Notes: generated from the letters alone by a model not told the origin. 64,000 bases of DNA from Candidatus Aalborgiella aggregata (GCA_016705065.1 JADIYY010000004.1:62001-126000), one strand, 5' to 3'. Positions 27,532 through 37,700 are shown, counted from the stretch's first letter. Made by a program: numbers and translations.

Positions 27532-28686
27532 TTACGTCTGCATTAGACGTTTGGATTTGCTCACAGACATCAAAATACCAAGTGCCATACCCAATGTCAC
27601 CATAGCAGTTCCGCCATAACTGACAAAAGGCAAGGGGACGCCAACAACTGGCAATATTCCGCTGACCATGCCCATGTTTACAAAGGCATAGGTAAAGAAA
27701 ATCATGGTCACGCTGGCTGCCAACAGCCGCGTAAATAATGAAGGTGCTTCCAGCGCAATCAACATGGCTCGCAAGATTAAAAATATGAAGCAGCCAATCA
27801 GCAGCATGTTCCCAAGCAAGCCAAACTCCTCTGAAAATGCAGCAAAAATAAAATCGGTTGTGCGTTCAGGAATGAATTCCAAATGGGTTTGTGTGCCTTG
27901 CATAAACCCTTTGCCCAGCAAGCCTCCCGATCCAATAGCGATCATGCCTTGGATGATGTGAAATCCCTTACCGAGAGGGTCACGCGCCGGGTCTAGCAAC
28001 GTGCAAACACGCTGACGTTGGTATTCATGCAACACGCGCCAATTGACATCGTCGGCACACAGCTGCGGTTCGTAAATGACGAGCAAGACAATACCTACCA
28101 CGCCAATCAGCAAAGGCGGTAGTATCCATTTCCATTTGATGCCAGCAAAGAAAATCACTGATATGCCGGCCGCCAACACCAAGAGCGCCGTACCTAAATC
28201 GGGTTGCTTCATAATCAAACCAACAGGTACCGCTAACAGCAAGCCTGCTACCAAAAAGTCCAAAGGCCGCAACTGCCCTTCTCGCTTTTGGAACCACCAT
28301 GCCAACATCAAGGGCATGGCAATTTTCAAAATTTCACTGGGCTGTATCACCACACCCACATTGATCCAACGTCTAGCCCCTTTTTTAGTGATCCCAAAAA
28401 TCGCAACTGCAATCAGCAAAACCACCCCAAATGTGTAAAGTGGCACAGCCAATTCCATTAAACGTTGCGGTGGAATTTGGGCCACCACAAACATCACCGT
28501 TGCCGCAATCATCATATTGCGGGCATGGTCAACAAAGCGTGTTCCATGGTCATAACCAGAGGAATACATCGCCACCAGTCCCACGCACGCCAGTAGAGCG
28601 ACCGCCACAATCAGTGGCACATCAAAGCCTCTGAAAACAGGGGCAATTCGCTGTAAAAGGGAAATATTATTTAATCCACGGGTCAT
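27532..28686 (-). CDS. rodA: Rod-shape SEDS peptidoglycan polymerase RodA
   Basis: 384 residues from ATG 28686; the longer reading to 28839 runs into the region upstream of RNase II and is not family-like. SEDS hallmarks: QPSEILKIAMPLMLAWW, KQPDLGTALLVLAAG, PERTTDFIFAAFSEEFG and GVPLPFVSYGGTAM. It polymerises glycan strands for cell elongation with a class B PBP (PBP2), whose gene is not in this window. Confidence 0.92.
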   Translation of the reverse strand: MTRGLNNISLLQRIAPVFRGFDVPLIVAVALLACVGLVAMYSSGYDHGTRFVDHARNMMIAATVMFVVAQIPPQRLMELAVPLYTFGVVLLIAVAIFGITKKGARRWINVGVVIQPSEILKIAMPLMLAWWFQKREGQLRPLDFLVAGLLLAVPVGLIMKQPDLGTALLVLAAGISVIFFAGIKWKWILPPLLIGVVGIVLLVIYEPQLCADDVNWRVLHEYQRQRVCTLLDPARDPLGKGFHIIQGMIAIGSGGLLGKGFMQGTQTHLEFIPERTTDFIFAAFSEEFGLLGNMLLIGCFIFLILRAMLIALEAPSLFTRLLAASVTMIFFTYAFVNMGMVSGILPVVGVPLPFVSYGGTAMVTLGMALGILMSVSKSKRLMQT

Positions 28687-28769
28687 GTGCTGAATTATCA
28701 ACCGACTAGAGCTTAATCTTGTTGGCAAATTTGACTGAAATCGACATTTTGCATGGGACAATTGCGCCC

Positions 28770-30830
28770 ATGTATGCATTATTTGAAGAAACAGGTAAAT
28801 TTTTAGCCGGTCGCGTGATGTCGGCGACCGACAGTTCATTCCATATTGAGTTGGACAGCGGCAAGCGGGTCAAAGTCAAAGCTGCAAATGTGCTGCTGCA
28901 ATTCGAACAACCCACACCAAGCCAACTTATCGCTGATGCACAAAATCTCTGCAAAACGATGGACGCAGCCTTGGCTTGGGAATGTTCACCTGAAGACGAG
29001 TTCAGTTTTGCTGAATTAGCACAAGATTACTTCAACGACAAACCCAGCGCCGCGCAACAAGCTGCCGCGCTTTTTTGCTTATTCGATGCCCCCCATTATT
29101 TTCGTCGCGCAGGTAAAGGGCGTTTCAAAAAAGCAGCACCCGAAATCGTGCAACAAGCGCTTCTTGCAATTGAAAAAAAGAAACAAGTGCTATTGCAAAT
29201 ATCAGAATGGGCGCAGGCTTTGGCTAGCGGTCAATGCCCAGCTTCAATAAAAGAACAATTGTTCAAAATTTTGTTCAAACCTGATAAGAATGCTGCTGAA
29301 TACAAAGCTGTCGTAGAAGCAGCACGCTCTAGCAATACACCCCCATTGCTTTTGCTTCAAAAAGCTGGTGCCATTACATCAGCATACCAATTCCACTGGC
29401 AGCGATTTTTATTTGATAATTTTCCTAAGGGCACAGCCTTCCCTGCTTTGCAAGCGCCTGCTGAGATTGAGAACCTGCCAATTGCCCAAGTCGCCGCATT
29501 TTCTATTGATGATTCGGCGACCACGGAAATTGACGATGCTTTGTCGGTACAAGGGATCAATTCCGGAACAGTCATTGTTGGCGTTCACATTGCTGCGCCC
29601 GCCTTAGCGATAAAACCTGGAAGTGAAATTGATACTGTTGCACGACACCGACTGTCCACGGTTTATATGCCCGGCAACAAAATCACCATGCTGCCTGATG
29701 ACATTGTGCAGAAGTTTACTTTGGCAGAAGGTCAGAATTGCCCAGCTGTTTCTTTGTATGTCACATTGAATGAGGCGACATTCGAAATATTATCTGTGCA
29801 AAGCAAAGTAGAAAAAGTGCCCATTGCTATCAATCTTCGTCATGACACCTTGGACACCGTCGTTACTGAGCAGTGGCTGACCGACTTGACGCACGAGTCA
29901 CCCAATGTCGATACTCCATCCAAAGTCAATCGTCAAGAGCTGGCATTTTTATACAAATTAGCCTGCCATCTCAAAACGCAGCGTGAAGCTGTTCGTGGTA
30001 AGCCTGAAACATTTAACCGTCCTGATTACAACTTCAAGCTTTTGGATAAATCAGGCGCAGCGCCAACTGGTGAAGAAACAGTTCAAATTACGCCTAGATT
30101 GCGTGGTTCTCCTCTCGATTTAATCGTCGCTGAATCCATGATTTTGGCAAACAGCACGTGGGGTAATTTGCTAGCTGAACATAAAGTACCAGGCATTTAC
30201 AGAAGCCAAGCGAGTTTGAGCCCAGGCATTAAAGTTCGAATGGGAACCAAGGCATTACCACATGCTGGTATCGGCGTATCCAGTTATGCTTGGAGCACAT
30301 CACCCTTGCGACGATACACCGATTTAGTGAATCAATGGCAAATCATTTGCTGCATCAAAAACGGACAGACAGCGCCTTTGGTTGCACCGTTTAAGCCCAA
30401 GGATGCAGATTTATTCTCTATCATTTCTAATTTTGAGGCGACTTACGCGGACTATAACCAGTATCAAAATGGGATGGAGAGATATTGGACATTGAAGTAT
30501 ATTCAGCAGCAAAAAATCGATGAATTAATAGCGACAGTCTTGAAAGAAAGTACTGTCAGAGCAGACGATCTTCCACTCGTTTTGCAAGTCACATTCGCAA
30601 ACAATTTGACCAAAGGTACAAAAGTACGGATTAAATTGGGTGCGATCGATGAGATTACTCTAGATGTCACTGCAACTGTGATTGAAAAATTGACCGATGG
30701 TGCGCCGTCCGAATCTAATATGTCTGAGGATGAAGCCGGCCAAGAAGATGAGATGGCAGCATCAGGGACCGTTTCGATAGCTATAACAATAGAGCCAGAA
30801 GATGAACTTGCCGCAAGCAACGCCGTATAA
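28770..30830 (+). CDS. RNase II family exoribonuclease (RNB domain)
   Basis: 686 residues from ATG 28770 (MYALFEETGKFLAGRVMS), chosen because the upstream codons lack family pattern. Central RNB domain with the acidic metal site SIDDSATTEIDDAL and later VHIAAPALAIKPGSEID, STVYMPGNKITMLP, plus ATSPLRR-like WSTSPLRRYTDLVNQWQ. A long acidic C-terminal tail replaces a strong S1 signature. It degrades RNA 3' to 5'. Six bases upstream of the TonB-like gene. Confidence 0.88.
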   Translation: MYALFEETGKFLAGRVMSATDSSFHIELDSGKRVKVKAANVLLQFEQPTPSQLIADAQNLCKTMDAALAWECSPEDEFSFAELAQDYFNDKPSAAQQAAALFCLFDAPHYFRRAGKGRFKKAAPEIVQQALLAIEKKKQVLLQISEWAQALASGQCPASIKEQLFKILFKPDKNAAEYKAVVEAARSSNTPPLLLLQKAGAITSAYQFHWQRFLFDNFPKGTAFPALQAPAEIENLPIAQVAAFSIDDSATTEIDDALSVQGINSGTVIVGVHIAAPALAIKPGSEIDTVARHRLSTVYMPGNKITMLPDDIVQKFTLAEGQNCPAVSLYVTLNEATFEILSVQSKVEKVPIAINLRHDTLDTVVTEQWLTDLTHESPNVDTPSKVNRQELAFLYKLACHLKTQREAVRGKPETFNRPDYNFKLLDKSGAAPTGEETVQITPRLRGSPLDLIVAESMILANSTWGNLLAEHKVPGIYRSQASLSPGIKVRMGTKALPHAGIGVSSYAWSTSPLRRYTDLVNQWQIICCIKNGQTAPLVAPFKPKDADLFSIISNFEATYADYNQYQNGMERYWTLKYIQQQKIDELIATVLKESTVRADDLPLVLQVTFANNLTKGTKVRIKLGAIDEITLDVTATVIEKLTDGAPSESNMSEDEAGQEDEMAASGTVSIAITIEPEDELAASNAV

Positions 30831-30836
30831 CGCCGA

Positions 30837-31715
30837 ATGAAATCAAGTCACTATTTACTCAAAAAATATCGCTCATTCAGTACGCTGCAAATTGCGCTTG
30901 GTGTATCTGTACTGTTGCATGCTGTAGTGTTAACAATACGTTTCGTGGATCCAGAAAGTTTCAATCGCGTTTTCCAAGATACTCCGCTTGAAGTCATTTT
31001 GGTCAACGCACACTCTGATGAGAAACCTAGCAAAGCACAAGCCATTGCGCAACACAATTTAGCAGGAGGTGGAGATGCCGAAGCAGGTAGAGCCACAACT
31101 TTTCTAGCCACTTCGGAGCTCACCGCACTGGGTGAAGCTAGCGTTGACACATCTGTAAGGATGAATACCTTACAAGAACAACAAATGCTGCTTTTGGCAC
31201 AGCTCAAAGCTCAGATCGCATTACTGCCTGTTCCAGAACCCAACAAATCGAAGAGCTCGCCTGAATTACAAGCACAAGAAGAAAAGCGACGCAAACTGAG
31301 TAAATTACTTGGCGAAATCGAGCAACGAATTTCACAAGAAAATGCACGCCCCAAGAAGCGATTCATAAGTCCAGCGACACGTGAAGAAGTTTATGCAATT
31401 TATTACGATCAATTGAAACAAAAAATCGAAGCCAAAGGCACAGCCAACTTTCCAGAAATTGCGGGTAGAAAACTTTATGGCGATTTAACAATCATATTGA
31501 CGGTTAACCATGATGGCCGAATACTTTCTTCAGAAGTCGTTCAGAGCTCAGGAAATTTAGCACTAGACCGTCGTGCATTGGCTATCGCGAATGCATCTGG
31601 CCCCTTTGGCGTATTTACCCCAGCTATGCGAAGTGGTGCGGATGAAATTGTGATGGTTTCGCAATTCCGATTTACCAAAGATGATGGCCTTAAAACCAAA
31701 TTAACTCAACAGTAA
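30837..31715 (+). CDS. TonB-like periplasmic protein
   Basis: 292 residues. One N-terminal span (LQIALGVSVLLHAVVLTIRF), the VxLLHA signature of TonB proteins, then TPLEVILVNA, a charged Gln/Lys-rich helix and a C-terminal TonB domain (GDLTIILTVNHDGRILSSEVVQSSG; LDRRALAIANAS). ExbB/ExbD genes are not adjacent, so it may not be the main energy transducer. It sits between an RNase II gene and mtgA. Confidence 0.8.
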   Translation: MKSSHYLLKKYRSFSTLQIALGVSVLLHAVVLTIRFVDPESFNRVFQDTPLEVILVNAHSDEKPSKAQAIAQHNLAGGGDAEAGRATTFLATSELTALGEASVDTSVRMNTLQEQQMLLLAQLKAQIALLPVPEPNKSKSSPELQAQEEKRRKLSKLLGEIEQRISQENARPKKRFISPATREEVYAIYYDQLKQKIEAKGTANFPEIAGRKLYGDLTIILTVNHDGRILSSEVVQSSGNLALDRRALAIANASGPFGVFTPAMRSGADEIVMVSQFRFTKDDGLKTKLTQQ

Positions 31716-31728
31716 TTTGTAAAACACG

Positions 31729-32484
31729 ATGAAAGAAGCACGACAATTATTTTTACTCTTTCTGGCATCTGTTTTCACTTTGCAATTTTTTTTCTTAACA
31801 AAGATTTGTTTGATGTTGGTTGTACCACCTCAATCAAGTGCATTTCAGCGATCAGAAACTTGGCGCATCATCGAAAAATACAAATCGCTTAAATGGCAAC
31901 ATTCTTGGGTAGATTATTCAGAAATTTCCACTAATTTAAAGCGAGCCGTCATCGCAGCCGAAGATGGTGATTTCATATACCATGATGGTATTGAATGGGA
32001 TGCCATAGAGCAGGCTTGGTCGAAAAACTCAAAAGCTCAAGAACTTGCAGAACTAAGGGCTAAGCGAAATCCAATTACCATGAACAAATCGCAACAAAAG
32101 CCTGTCAAGCCGCCCAAAGTAATTGGCGGATCAACAATCAGTCAGCAATTGGCTAAAAATATTTTCTTATCAGGTGAGCGCACTTTGTTCCGCAAAGGTC
32201 AAGAATTTGCATTGACTTTATTGATTGAGTTATTCCTCTCCAAACAAAAGATTCTGGAAATTTATTTGAACAACGTTGAGTGGGGGGAAGGGATATTTGG
32301 CGCTGAAGCAGCTGCACAACATTATTTCAAAAAATCTGCCAAGCAGTTGAATGTTTATGAATCCGCACGACTGGCTGTTATGTTGCCTAGACCGAAATTT
32401 TATGAAAAAAATTCTTCATCGGCCTATTTAGCAAGTCGTGCTTCCACTATTGTTGCACGCTTGAGCGATGCCGAAGCTCCATAA
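31729..32484 (+). CDS. mtgA: Monofunctional peptidoglycan glycosyltransferase
   Basis: 251-residue GT51 enzyme with one N-terminal span. Catalytic Glu in AAEDGDFIYHDGIEWDAI and the second motif GGSTISQQLAKNIFLS, then KILEIYLNNVEWGEGIFG. It polymerises lipid II without a transpeptidase domain. An extra basic segment (about residues 100-125, RAKRNPITMNKSQQKPVKPP) separates the two motifs, which is normal for this family. One base separates its stop from ruvC. Confidence 0.92.
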   Translation: MKEARQLFLLFLASVFTLQFFFLTKICLMLVVPPQSSAFQRSETWRIIEKYKSLKWQHSWVDYSEISTNLKRAVIAAEDGDFIYHDGIEWDAIEQAWSKNSKAQELAELRAKRNPITMNKSQQKPVKPPKVIGGSTISQQLAKNIFLSGERTLFRKGQEFALTLLIELFLSKQKILEIYLNNVEWGEGIFGAEAAAQHYFKKSAKQLNVYESARLAVMLPRPKFYEKNSSSAYLASRASTIVARLSDAEAP

Positions 32485-32485
32485 A

Positions 32486-33034
32486 ATGCGGATCATTGGC
32501 ATTGACCCTGGACTGCGAACGACTGGATTTGGCGTAATAGACAAAGATGGTTCAAAAATTACCTATGTTGCTAGCGGCACAATTAGCACTGTCCATATCG
32601 ATACAGGTGATTTACCCAGCCGTATCAAAGTGATATTCGAAGGCATTCAAGAAATTGTCACCCACTATCAGCCCGATATTGCATCTGTAGAAATTGTGTT
32701 TGTGAACGTCAACCCACAATCCACTTTACTTTTGGGTCAAGCAAGAGGTGCCTGCATTGCTGCCCTGGTTTCAAAACAATTACCAGTTTTCGAATACACA
32801 GCTTTGCAAATGAAACAAGCTGTTGTTGGTTATGGGCGAGCCCAGAAAATACAAATACAAGAAATGGTGAAAAGATTATTGTTACTGCCAAGCTTACCTG
32901 GCATGGACGCATCCGATGCTTTGGGACTGGCAATTACACATGCGCATACAAATGACTCTCTAAAAAAAATCAAAAGTGCCACTACTACTGAACGCAAACA
33001 TTCTGCTATGTACAAGGCTGGGAGAAGTTATTAA
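32486..33034 (+). CDS. ruvC: Crossover junction endodeoxyribonuclease RuvC
   Basis: 182 residues from ATG 32486. Catalytic acids are visible in IGIDPGLRTTGFGV, ASVEIVFVNVNPQS and the C-terminal DASDALGLAITHAH. It resolves Holliday junctions with RuvAB, whose genes are not next to it. The C-terminus is Lys/Arg-rich. Confidence 0.93.
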   Translation: MRIIGIDPGLRTTGFGVIDKDGSKITYVASGTISTVHIDTGDLPSRIKVIFEGIQEIVTHYQPDIASVEIVFVNVNPQSTLLLGQARGACIAALVSKQLPVFEYTALQMKQAVVGYGRAQKIQIQEMVKRLLLLPSLPGMDASDALGLAITHAHTNDSLKKIKSATTTERKHSAMYKAGRSY

Positions 33035-33090
33035 TCAGATAGTTTTTTATTTATTTATCTTTCTATCGAACAACCATCTGGGCTACAAGT

Positions 33091-33264
33091 CTAGATTCTT
33101 TGAAATATCAAAACACCAAAAAACACGAATACGATTGCCAGTGTGATCTTCAGTAAATTGAGGCCATGTTTTTTGTATTGTTCGTTTCCAGTAAAAGCAA
33201 ATACAACAAACAAGACAGCACATGAAACCAAAGCCAAGAGCATGATCCATCTAAATACCAGCAT
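33091..33264 (-). CDS. Small two-span membrane protein downstream of lpxC
   Basis: 57 residues (MLVFRWIMLLALVSCAVLFV at the N-terminus; KHGLNLLKITLAIVFVFFGV at the C-terminus): two hydrophobic helices joined by the short polar loop TGNEQYKKHG. The start is 17 bases after the lpxC stop on the same strand. Small proteins of this design at this place are familiar in Burkholderiales genomes, but I know no function. 33035-33090 has no gene. Confidence 0.7.
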   Translation of the reverse strand: MLVFRWIMLLALVSCAVLFVVFAFTGNEQYKKHGLNLLKITLAIVFVFFGVLIFQRI

Positions 33265-33281
33265 GAATATTCTTTCTATGC

Positions 33282-34205
33282 TTAAAAAGCATTCATAAAC
33301 TGTCCGTAGCCACTAGGTATATCACGTTTTTCATCTATCGTGACATATTCAAAAGCGTCTTCTTGTTCCAGCAGAGCCCTAAGTAATTTATTATTCAAGG
33401 CATGACCCGAGCGGTATGCAGAATAGCTAGCTAGCAATGGACGTCCTAATAAATAGAGATCTCCCATTGCATCTAACATTTTGTGTTTAACAAACTCGTC
33501 ACTGTATCTCAAACCATCGGAATTCAAGACTTTGTAATCGTCCATTACGATTGCATTGTCCAAACCACCACCTAGCGCCAGACCAATCCCTCGCATCATT
33601 TCTACATCTTTTGTAAAACAGAATGTTCTCGCTCTGGCAATATCACGTTCATACGAATCTCTTCCAATTTCAAAACCTGAGATTTGACCTGTGGCGTCAA
33701 CTGCACTGTGTGCAAATTGGATTTCAAAATTGAGCTTAAACCCATGGTGTGGATCCAATTTAGCCCACTTCAAAGTTGCACCTTCTCCTTCGGAGACCAT
33801 GATCGGTGATGTCACACGTATGAATTCTCTAGCTGCTTTTTGCACCTCGATTCCAGCACGTTTCAATAAAAATACAAAAGTTGATGATGAACCATCAAGG
33901 ATTGGTATTTCTTCACCAGTGATATCAACATACAAATTGTCAATTTCCAAACCAGCACAAGCCGACATCAAGTGCTCCACTGTTTGTACTTTAACTTCGT
34001 TATTGGAAATTGTGGAAGCCAGCCGCGTATCAGTAACTGATTGCGCAGAAACATGAATATCGCTTGAATCCTTTATGTCCGTACGCCGAAAAACAATGCC
34101 TGTATTGGGTTGTCCAGGCTTCAAAGTGATTTCAACTCTTTGACCACTGTGCAGCCCTACTCCCACAGTGTGAATTGCTTTCTTAATCGTCTTTTGTTGG
34201 AGCAT
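33282..34205 (-). CDS. lpxC: UDP-3-O-acyl-N-acetylglucosamine deacetylase
   Basis: 307 residues. First committed step of lipid A synthesis, zinc dependent. Seen: HTVGVGLHSGQRVEITL, the Zn ligand in VEHLMSA, FCFTKDVEMMRGIGLALGG, KHKMLDAMGDLYLLG (ligands His and Asp) and SGHALNNKLLRALL. Last large gene of the dcw cluster, after ftsZ (89-base gap). Confidence 0.95.
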   Translation of the reverse strand: MLQQKTIKKAIHTVGVGLHSGQRVEITLKPGQPNTGIVFRRTDIKDSSDIHVSAQSVTDTRLASTISNNEVKVQTVEHLMSACAGLEIDNLYVDITGEEIPILDGSSSTFVFLLKRAGIEVQKAAREFIRVTSPIMVSEGEGATLKWAKLDPHHGFKLNFEIQFAHSAVDATGQISGFEIGRDSYERDIARARTFCFTKDVEMMRGIGLALGGGLDNAIVMDDYKVLNSDGLRYSDEFVKHKMLDAMGDLYLLGRPLLASYSAYRSGHALNNKLLRALLEQEDAFEYVTIDEKRDIPSGYGQFMNAF

Positions 34206-34294
34206 TAATTCACCAAGTGGTTATTACTTTGTCTTTACTGTTGCTGATGCGTTCCAATTGTATCGAATCACTTAAATTGGAAAAATTTCAGTCT

Positions 34295-35527
34295 TTAATC
34301 TGCCTGGCGTCTCAAGAATGCCGGTATCTCGAAATCACCCATACCACCTGAGGACAACGCATCAACTTTAGCCGCAGCACTTGTTCGATCTGGATGTTGA
34401 CCCCATCCACGTTGAACAGCCGGAGTCTCAATATTTGTCCAATCGTTATGTCCGCTACCAACTGTATTATTGCCATTATTTTTATTTGCATTGTTCGCAA
34501 AATAAGACAATCCGTCAGTACCAGTGGCTTTTACGATCTCAATCTTTGGCGCTGATCTACGGTTATTCGAACGACTTAAGCCTGTAGCAACCACTGTTAC
34601 TCTCAAATCATCTCCGAGCGAATCATCGTAGGCTGTGCCATAAATAACATGCCCATCAGCTGAGGCAAATGCGCGAATGGTGTTCATTGCGAGTTTTGAT
34701 TCACTGAGTTTCAGAGAGTTCTTGGCGGCAGTTATCAATACCAATACACCTTTAGCGCCAGATAGATCAATACCTTCCAGCAATGGGCAAGCCACTGCTT
34801 GTTCAGCCGCAATACGAGCGCGATCAGGGCCGCTTGCAACTGCAGACCCCATCATGGCCTTGCCATTTTCAGCCATTACAGTGCGTATATCTTCAAAATC
34901 GGGGTTGACGTCACCACGAACATTGATTATTTCAGCAATACCACCTACTGCATTTTTTAGAACGTCATTCGCATATGCAAATGCTTCAGATTGAGTTACA
35001 TCATCGCCCAATACTTCCAATAGTTTTTCATTCAGAACGACTATTAGAGAATCTACATTCGCTTCAAGTTCTGCCAACCCGGCGTCAGCGTTTGTCATGC
35101 GTTTCCCACCCTCAAAATCGAATGGTTTGGTCACAACACCAACCGTCAAAATGCCCATTTCTTTTGCAACGCGAGCAATTACAGGCGCGGCCCCAGTCCC
35201 TGTGCCTCCCCCCATTCCCGCAGTGATGAATAACATGTGTGCGCCGTCAATTGCCTCACGAATATCGTATATCGCCAGCTCGGCAGCTTCACGTCCTTTC
35301 TCTGGCTTGCTACCAGCACCTAAGCCACTGACACCTAATTGAATTGTTCTACCAGCGGCACTGGCGCTTAGTGCTTGAGCATCCGTATTGGCACTGATAA
35401 ATTCAACGCCTTGCACATGTCGTGCAATCATGTGATCAACAGCATTGCCGCCACCGCCACCAACACCAATTACTTTGATTTTGGTACCCATATTAAATTC
35501 TTCAATTTCGATCATTTCAATTGTCAT
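34295..35527 (-). CDS. ftsZ: Cell division GTPase FtsZ
   Basis: 410 residues. IKVIGVGGGGGNAVDHM, the tubulin signature GGGTGTGAAP, the T7 loop region NPDFEDIRTVM and the C-terminal anchor FEIPAFLRRQAD that binds FtsA/ZipA. GGGGAATAAC precedes the ATG. The segment between core and anchor is Asn-rich. Downstream of ftsA by a gap of 124 bases that probably carries an extra promoter. Confidence 0.97.
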   Translation of the reverse strand: MTIEMIEIEEFNMGTKIKVIGVGGGGGNAVDHMIARHVQGVEFISANTDAQALSASAAGRTIQLGVSGLGAGSKPEKGREAAELAIYDIREAIDGAHMLFITAGMGGGTGTGAAPVIARVAKEMGILTVGVVTKPFDFEGGKRMTNADAGLAELEANVDSLIVVLNEKLLEVLGDDVTQSEAFAYANDVLKNAVGGIAEIINVRGDVNPDFEDIRTVMAENGKAMMGSAVASGPDRARIAAEQAVACPLLEGIDLSGAKGVLVLITAAKNSLKLSESKLAMNTIRAFASADGHVIYGTAYDDSLGDDLRVTVVATGLSRSNNRRSAPKIEIVKATGTDGLSYFANNANKNNGNNTVGSGHNDWTNIETPAVQRGWGQHPDRTSAAAKVDALSSGGMGDFEIPAFLRRQAD

Positions 35528-35651
35528 GTTATTCCCCTTTTTTATCGCAGTTGCAAAATATTAGTAAATTCTCTTTTTGTTTTTATTCATGAACACGAAT
35601 CGCCATCGCTTCCGAGGACTACCACGTGCCCAATGTGTTATTTTTTTCATA

Positions 35652-36881
35652 TTAAAAACTCCCCACCAACCAATCTTTGGCTCGATTGAGCGTATGTTTA
35701 AAAGAGCCACTTTTATGAGCTACTTTAAGACCTCGTACTCTTGCCAACCTTGCTTCTTCCAGAAGGCCCATCACAGTTGATGCACGTGCTTGGGCAACCA
35801 TATCTGACAGGGTTCCAGAATAAAGTGGAATACCTCTTCGAACTGGCTTCAAGAAAATATCTTCACCTAACTCAATCATTCCTGGCATCACGCTTGCACC
35901 ACCAGTTAAAACAATACCTGATGACAATACCTCTTCAAAACCTGTCTCGCGTACAACTTGATGAACTAATGAGAAGATTTCTTCTACTCGGGGTTCGATG
36001 ACTCCAGCCAGTGCCTGTTTACTCAATAAACGTGGGCCTCTATCTCCCAAACCAGGAACTTCAACTTGCGCCTCTGGGTCGGTGATGAGTTGCTTAGCGC
36101 AACCGCTAGACACTTTTATCTCTTCAGCATCTTTTGTTGGCGTACGTAATGCCATTGCAATGTCACTTGTAATCAAATCTCCTGCAATAGGAATAACAGC
36201 AGTATGGCGAATAGCTCCACCCGTGAACACTGACACATCAGTTGTACCTGCACCGATGTCAACGAGAACCACGCCCAATTCACGCTCATCTTGTGTTAAT
36301 ACAGACAAACTAGACGCTAATGGATTGAGCATTAAATGAACAACTTCTAAACCACATCTGTGCACGCATTTGATGATGTTTTCCGCAGCACTTTGCGCAC
36401 CTGTAACGATGTGCACCTTTGCCTCCAACCGTATGCCACTCATACCTATTGGATCTTTAACCTCTTGACCGTCAATCACAAACTCTTGTGATTCAATCAA
36501 TAGCACCCTTTGATCATTCGAAATATTAATGGCTGTCGCAGTATCCATAACTCTTTTCACATCCGACCGAGTTACTTCCTTATCTTTAATCGCAACCATG
36601 CCACTCGAGCTTATGCCACGTATATGGCTTCCAGTGATACCTGTATAGATGCCCGCAATTTTGCAATCGGCCATCAATTCGGCTTCGCGAAGTGCTTGTT
36701 GAATACTTTGTACTGTGGCCTCAATATTTACCACAACACCTCTTTTCAATCCGTTACTAGGCGACACACCAAATCCCGCCAATTTCAATTCTCCGTTAGA
36801 CTGAACCTCTGCAACCACAACCATAATTTTGGAGGTGCCAATATCCAGTCCTACAACAATATCTTTATATTCTTTGGCCAT
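35652..36881 (-). CDS. ftsA: Cell division protein FtsA
   Basis: 409-residue actin-like protein tethering FtsZ to the membrane. VVGLDIGTSKIMVVVAEV (phosphate 1), VLVDIGAGTTDVSVF (phosphate 2), GIVLTGGASVMPGM (adenosine) and a C-terminal amphipathic helix (LNRAKDWLVGSF). The start lies three bases past the ftsQ stop. Confidence 0.96.
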   Translation of the reverse strand: MAKEYKDIVVGLDIGTSKIMVVVAEVQSNGELKLAGFGVSPSNGLKRGVVVNIEATVQSIQQALREAELMADCKIAGIYTGITGSHIRGISSSGMVAIKDKEVTRSDVKRVMDTATAINISNDQRVLLIESQEFVIDGQEVKDPIGMSGIRLEAKVHIVTGAQSAAENIIKCVHRCGLEVVHLMLNPLASSLSVLTQDERELGVVLVDIGAGTTDVSVFTGGAIRHTAVIPIAGDLITSDIAMALRTPTKDAEEIKVSSGCAKQLITDPEAQVEVPGLGDRGPRLLSKQALAGVIEPRVEEIFSLVHQVVRETGFEEVLSSGIVLTGGASVMPGMIELGEDIFLKPVRRGIPLYSGTLSDMVAQARASTVMGLLEEARLARVRGLKVAHKSGSFKHTLNRAKDWLVGSF

Positions 36882-36884
36882 AAT

Positions 36885-37700
36885 TTATTTATCGTTTATT
36901 GTGTGTTTTGAACTAGGGGATTCAATTAATGAAACTCCAGACATTTGAATTGCATAACCATCTTGGTATCGAAGATCAAGGTATTTAATATCTTCCACAC
37001 GTTTTCCGTATTTCTCAACAATCTTCACAGACGTTTGTAAAGCTGACTTTGAATTTTCAAATATTTGCTCAACGCTCCCGCGCCCCAGCTCCAGATGGGT
37101 ACCGTTATCTAAAAGAATGCTCCAGTTACCACGCGGACTTAGTTGGATCTTGGAGATTTGTGTATTCATTGGTGAAAACATGATTTTCAATTTTTGATAC
37201 ATATTCACAATTTGCACTGATTGCGAATCACTGCCAACAAATTTTGGATATCTAACAAACTCTTCCAACTCATCTGAGCCAACTTCAAATATTTCACCTT
37301 GTGCATTTACCATTTTCCACTCATCTGAATCTCCCCAAACCCCTACAGCCAAGTGCTCTGTTAAACTCACATTGATCCGATTTGGGTAAACTTTTTTTAC
37401 AGTTGCACTCCTTACCCAAGGTAAATTTTCAAACACAGATTTCACCACCACAAGATTGACATCAATAATGCCACCAGAGATATTTGGCAATATGGCATCT
37501 CGAATATTGGATGGATTCTGATATTTACTATCCCCGGTAATGACAATACCGCGCAAATCGGCGATATCAGTTTTGAGATTTTTAGCCAGAAAAATCAGAG
37601 CCAAAACAATGATCAAAACAATCATTCCAGCACTCAAACCATTAATTAGTTTGATATCTAGCGGCAATTTAATATTCTCATTCATGGCCGTTTTAAACAT
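36885..37700 (-). CDS. ftsQ: Cell division protein FtsQ
   Basis: 271 residues: a short cytoplasmic N-terminus, one span (GMIVLIIVLALIFLAK), a POTRA domain (LRGIVITGDSKYQNPSNIRD; LPWVRSATVKKVYPNRINVSL) and the FtsQ beta domain. Divisome scaffold. Overlaps the ddlB stop by 8 bases. Confidence 0.92.
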   Translation of the reverse strand: MFKTAMNENIKLPLDIKLINGLSAGMIVLIIVLALIFLAKNLKTDIADLRGIVITGDSKYQNPSNIRDAILPNISGGIIDVNLVVVKSVFENLPWVRSATVKKVYPNRINVSLTEHLAVGVWGDSDEWKMVNAQGEIFEVGSDELEEFVRYPKFVGSDSQSVQIVNMYQKLKIMFSPMNTQISKIQLSPRGNWSILLDNGTHLELGRGSVEQIFENSKSALQTSVKIVEKYGKRVEDIKYLDLRYQDGYAIQMSGVSLIESPSSKHTINDK

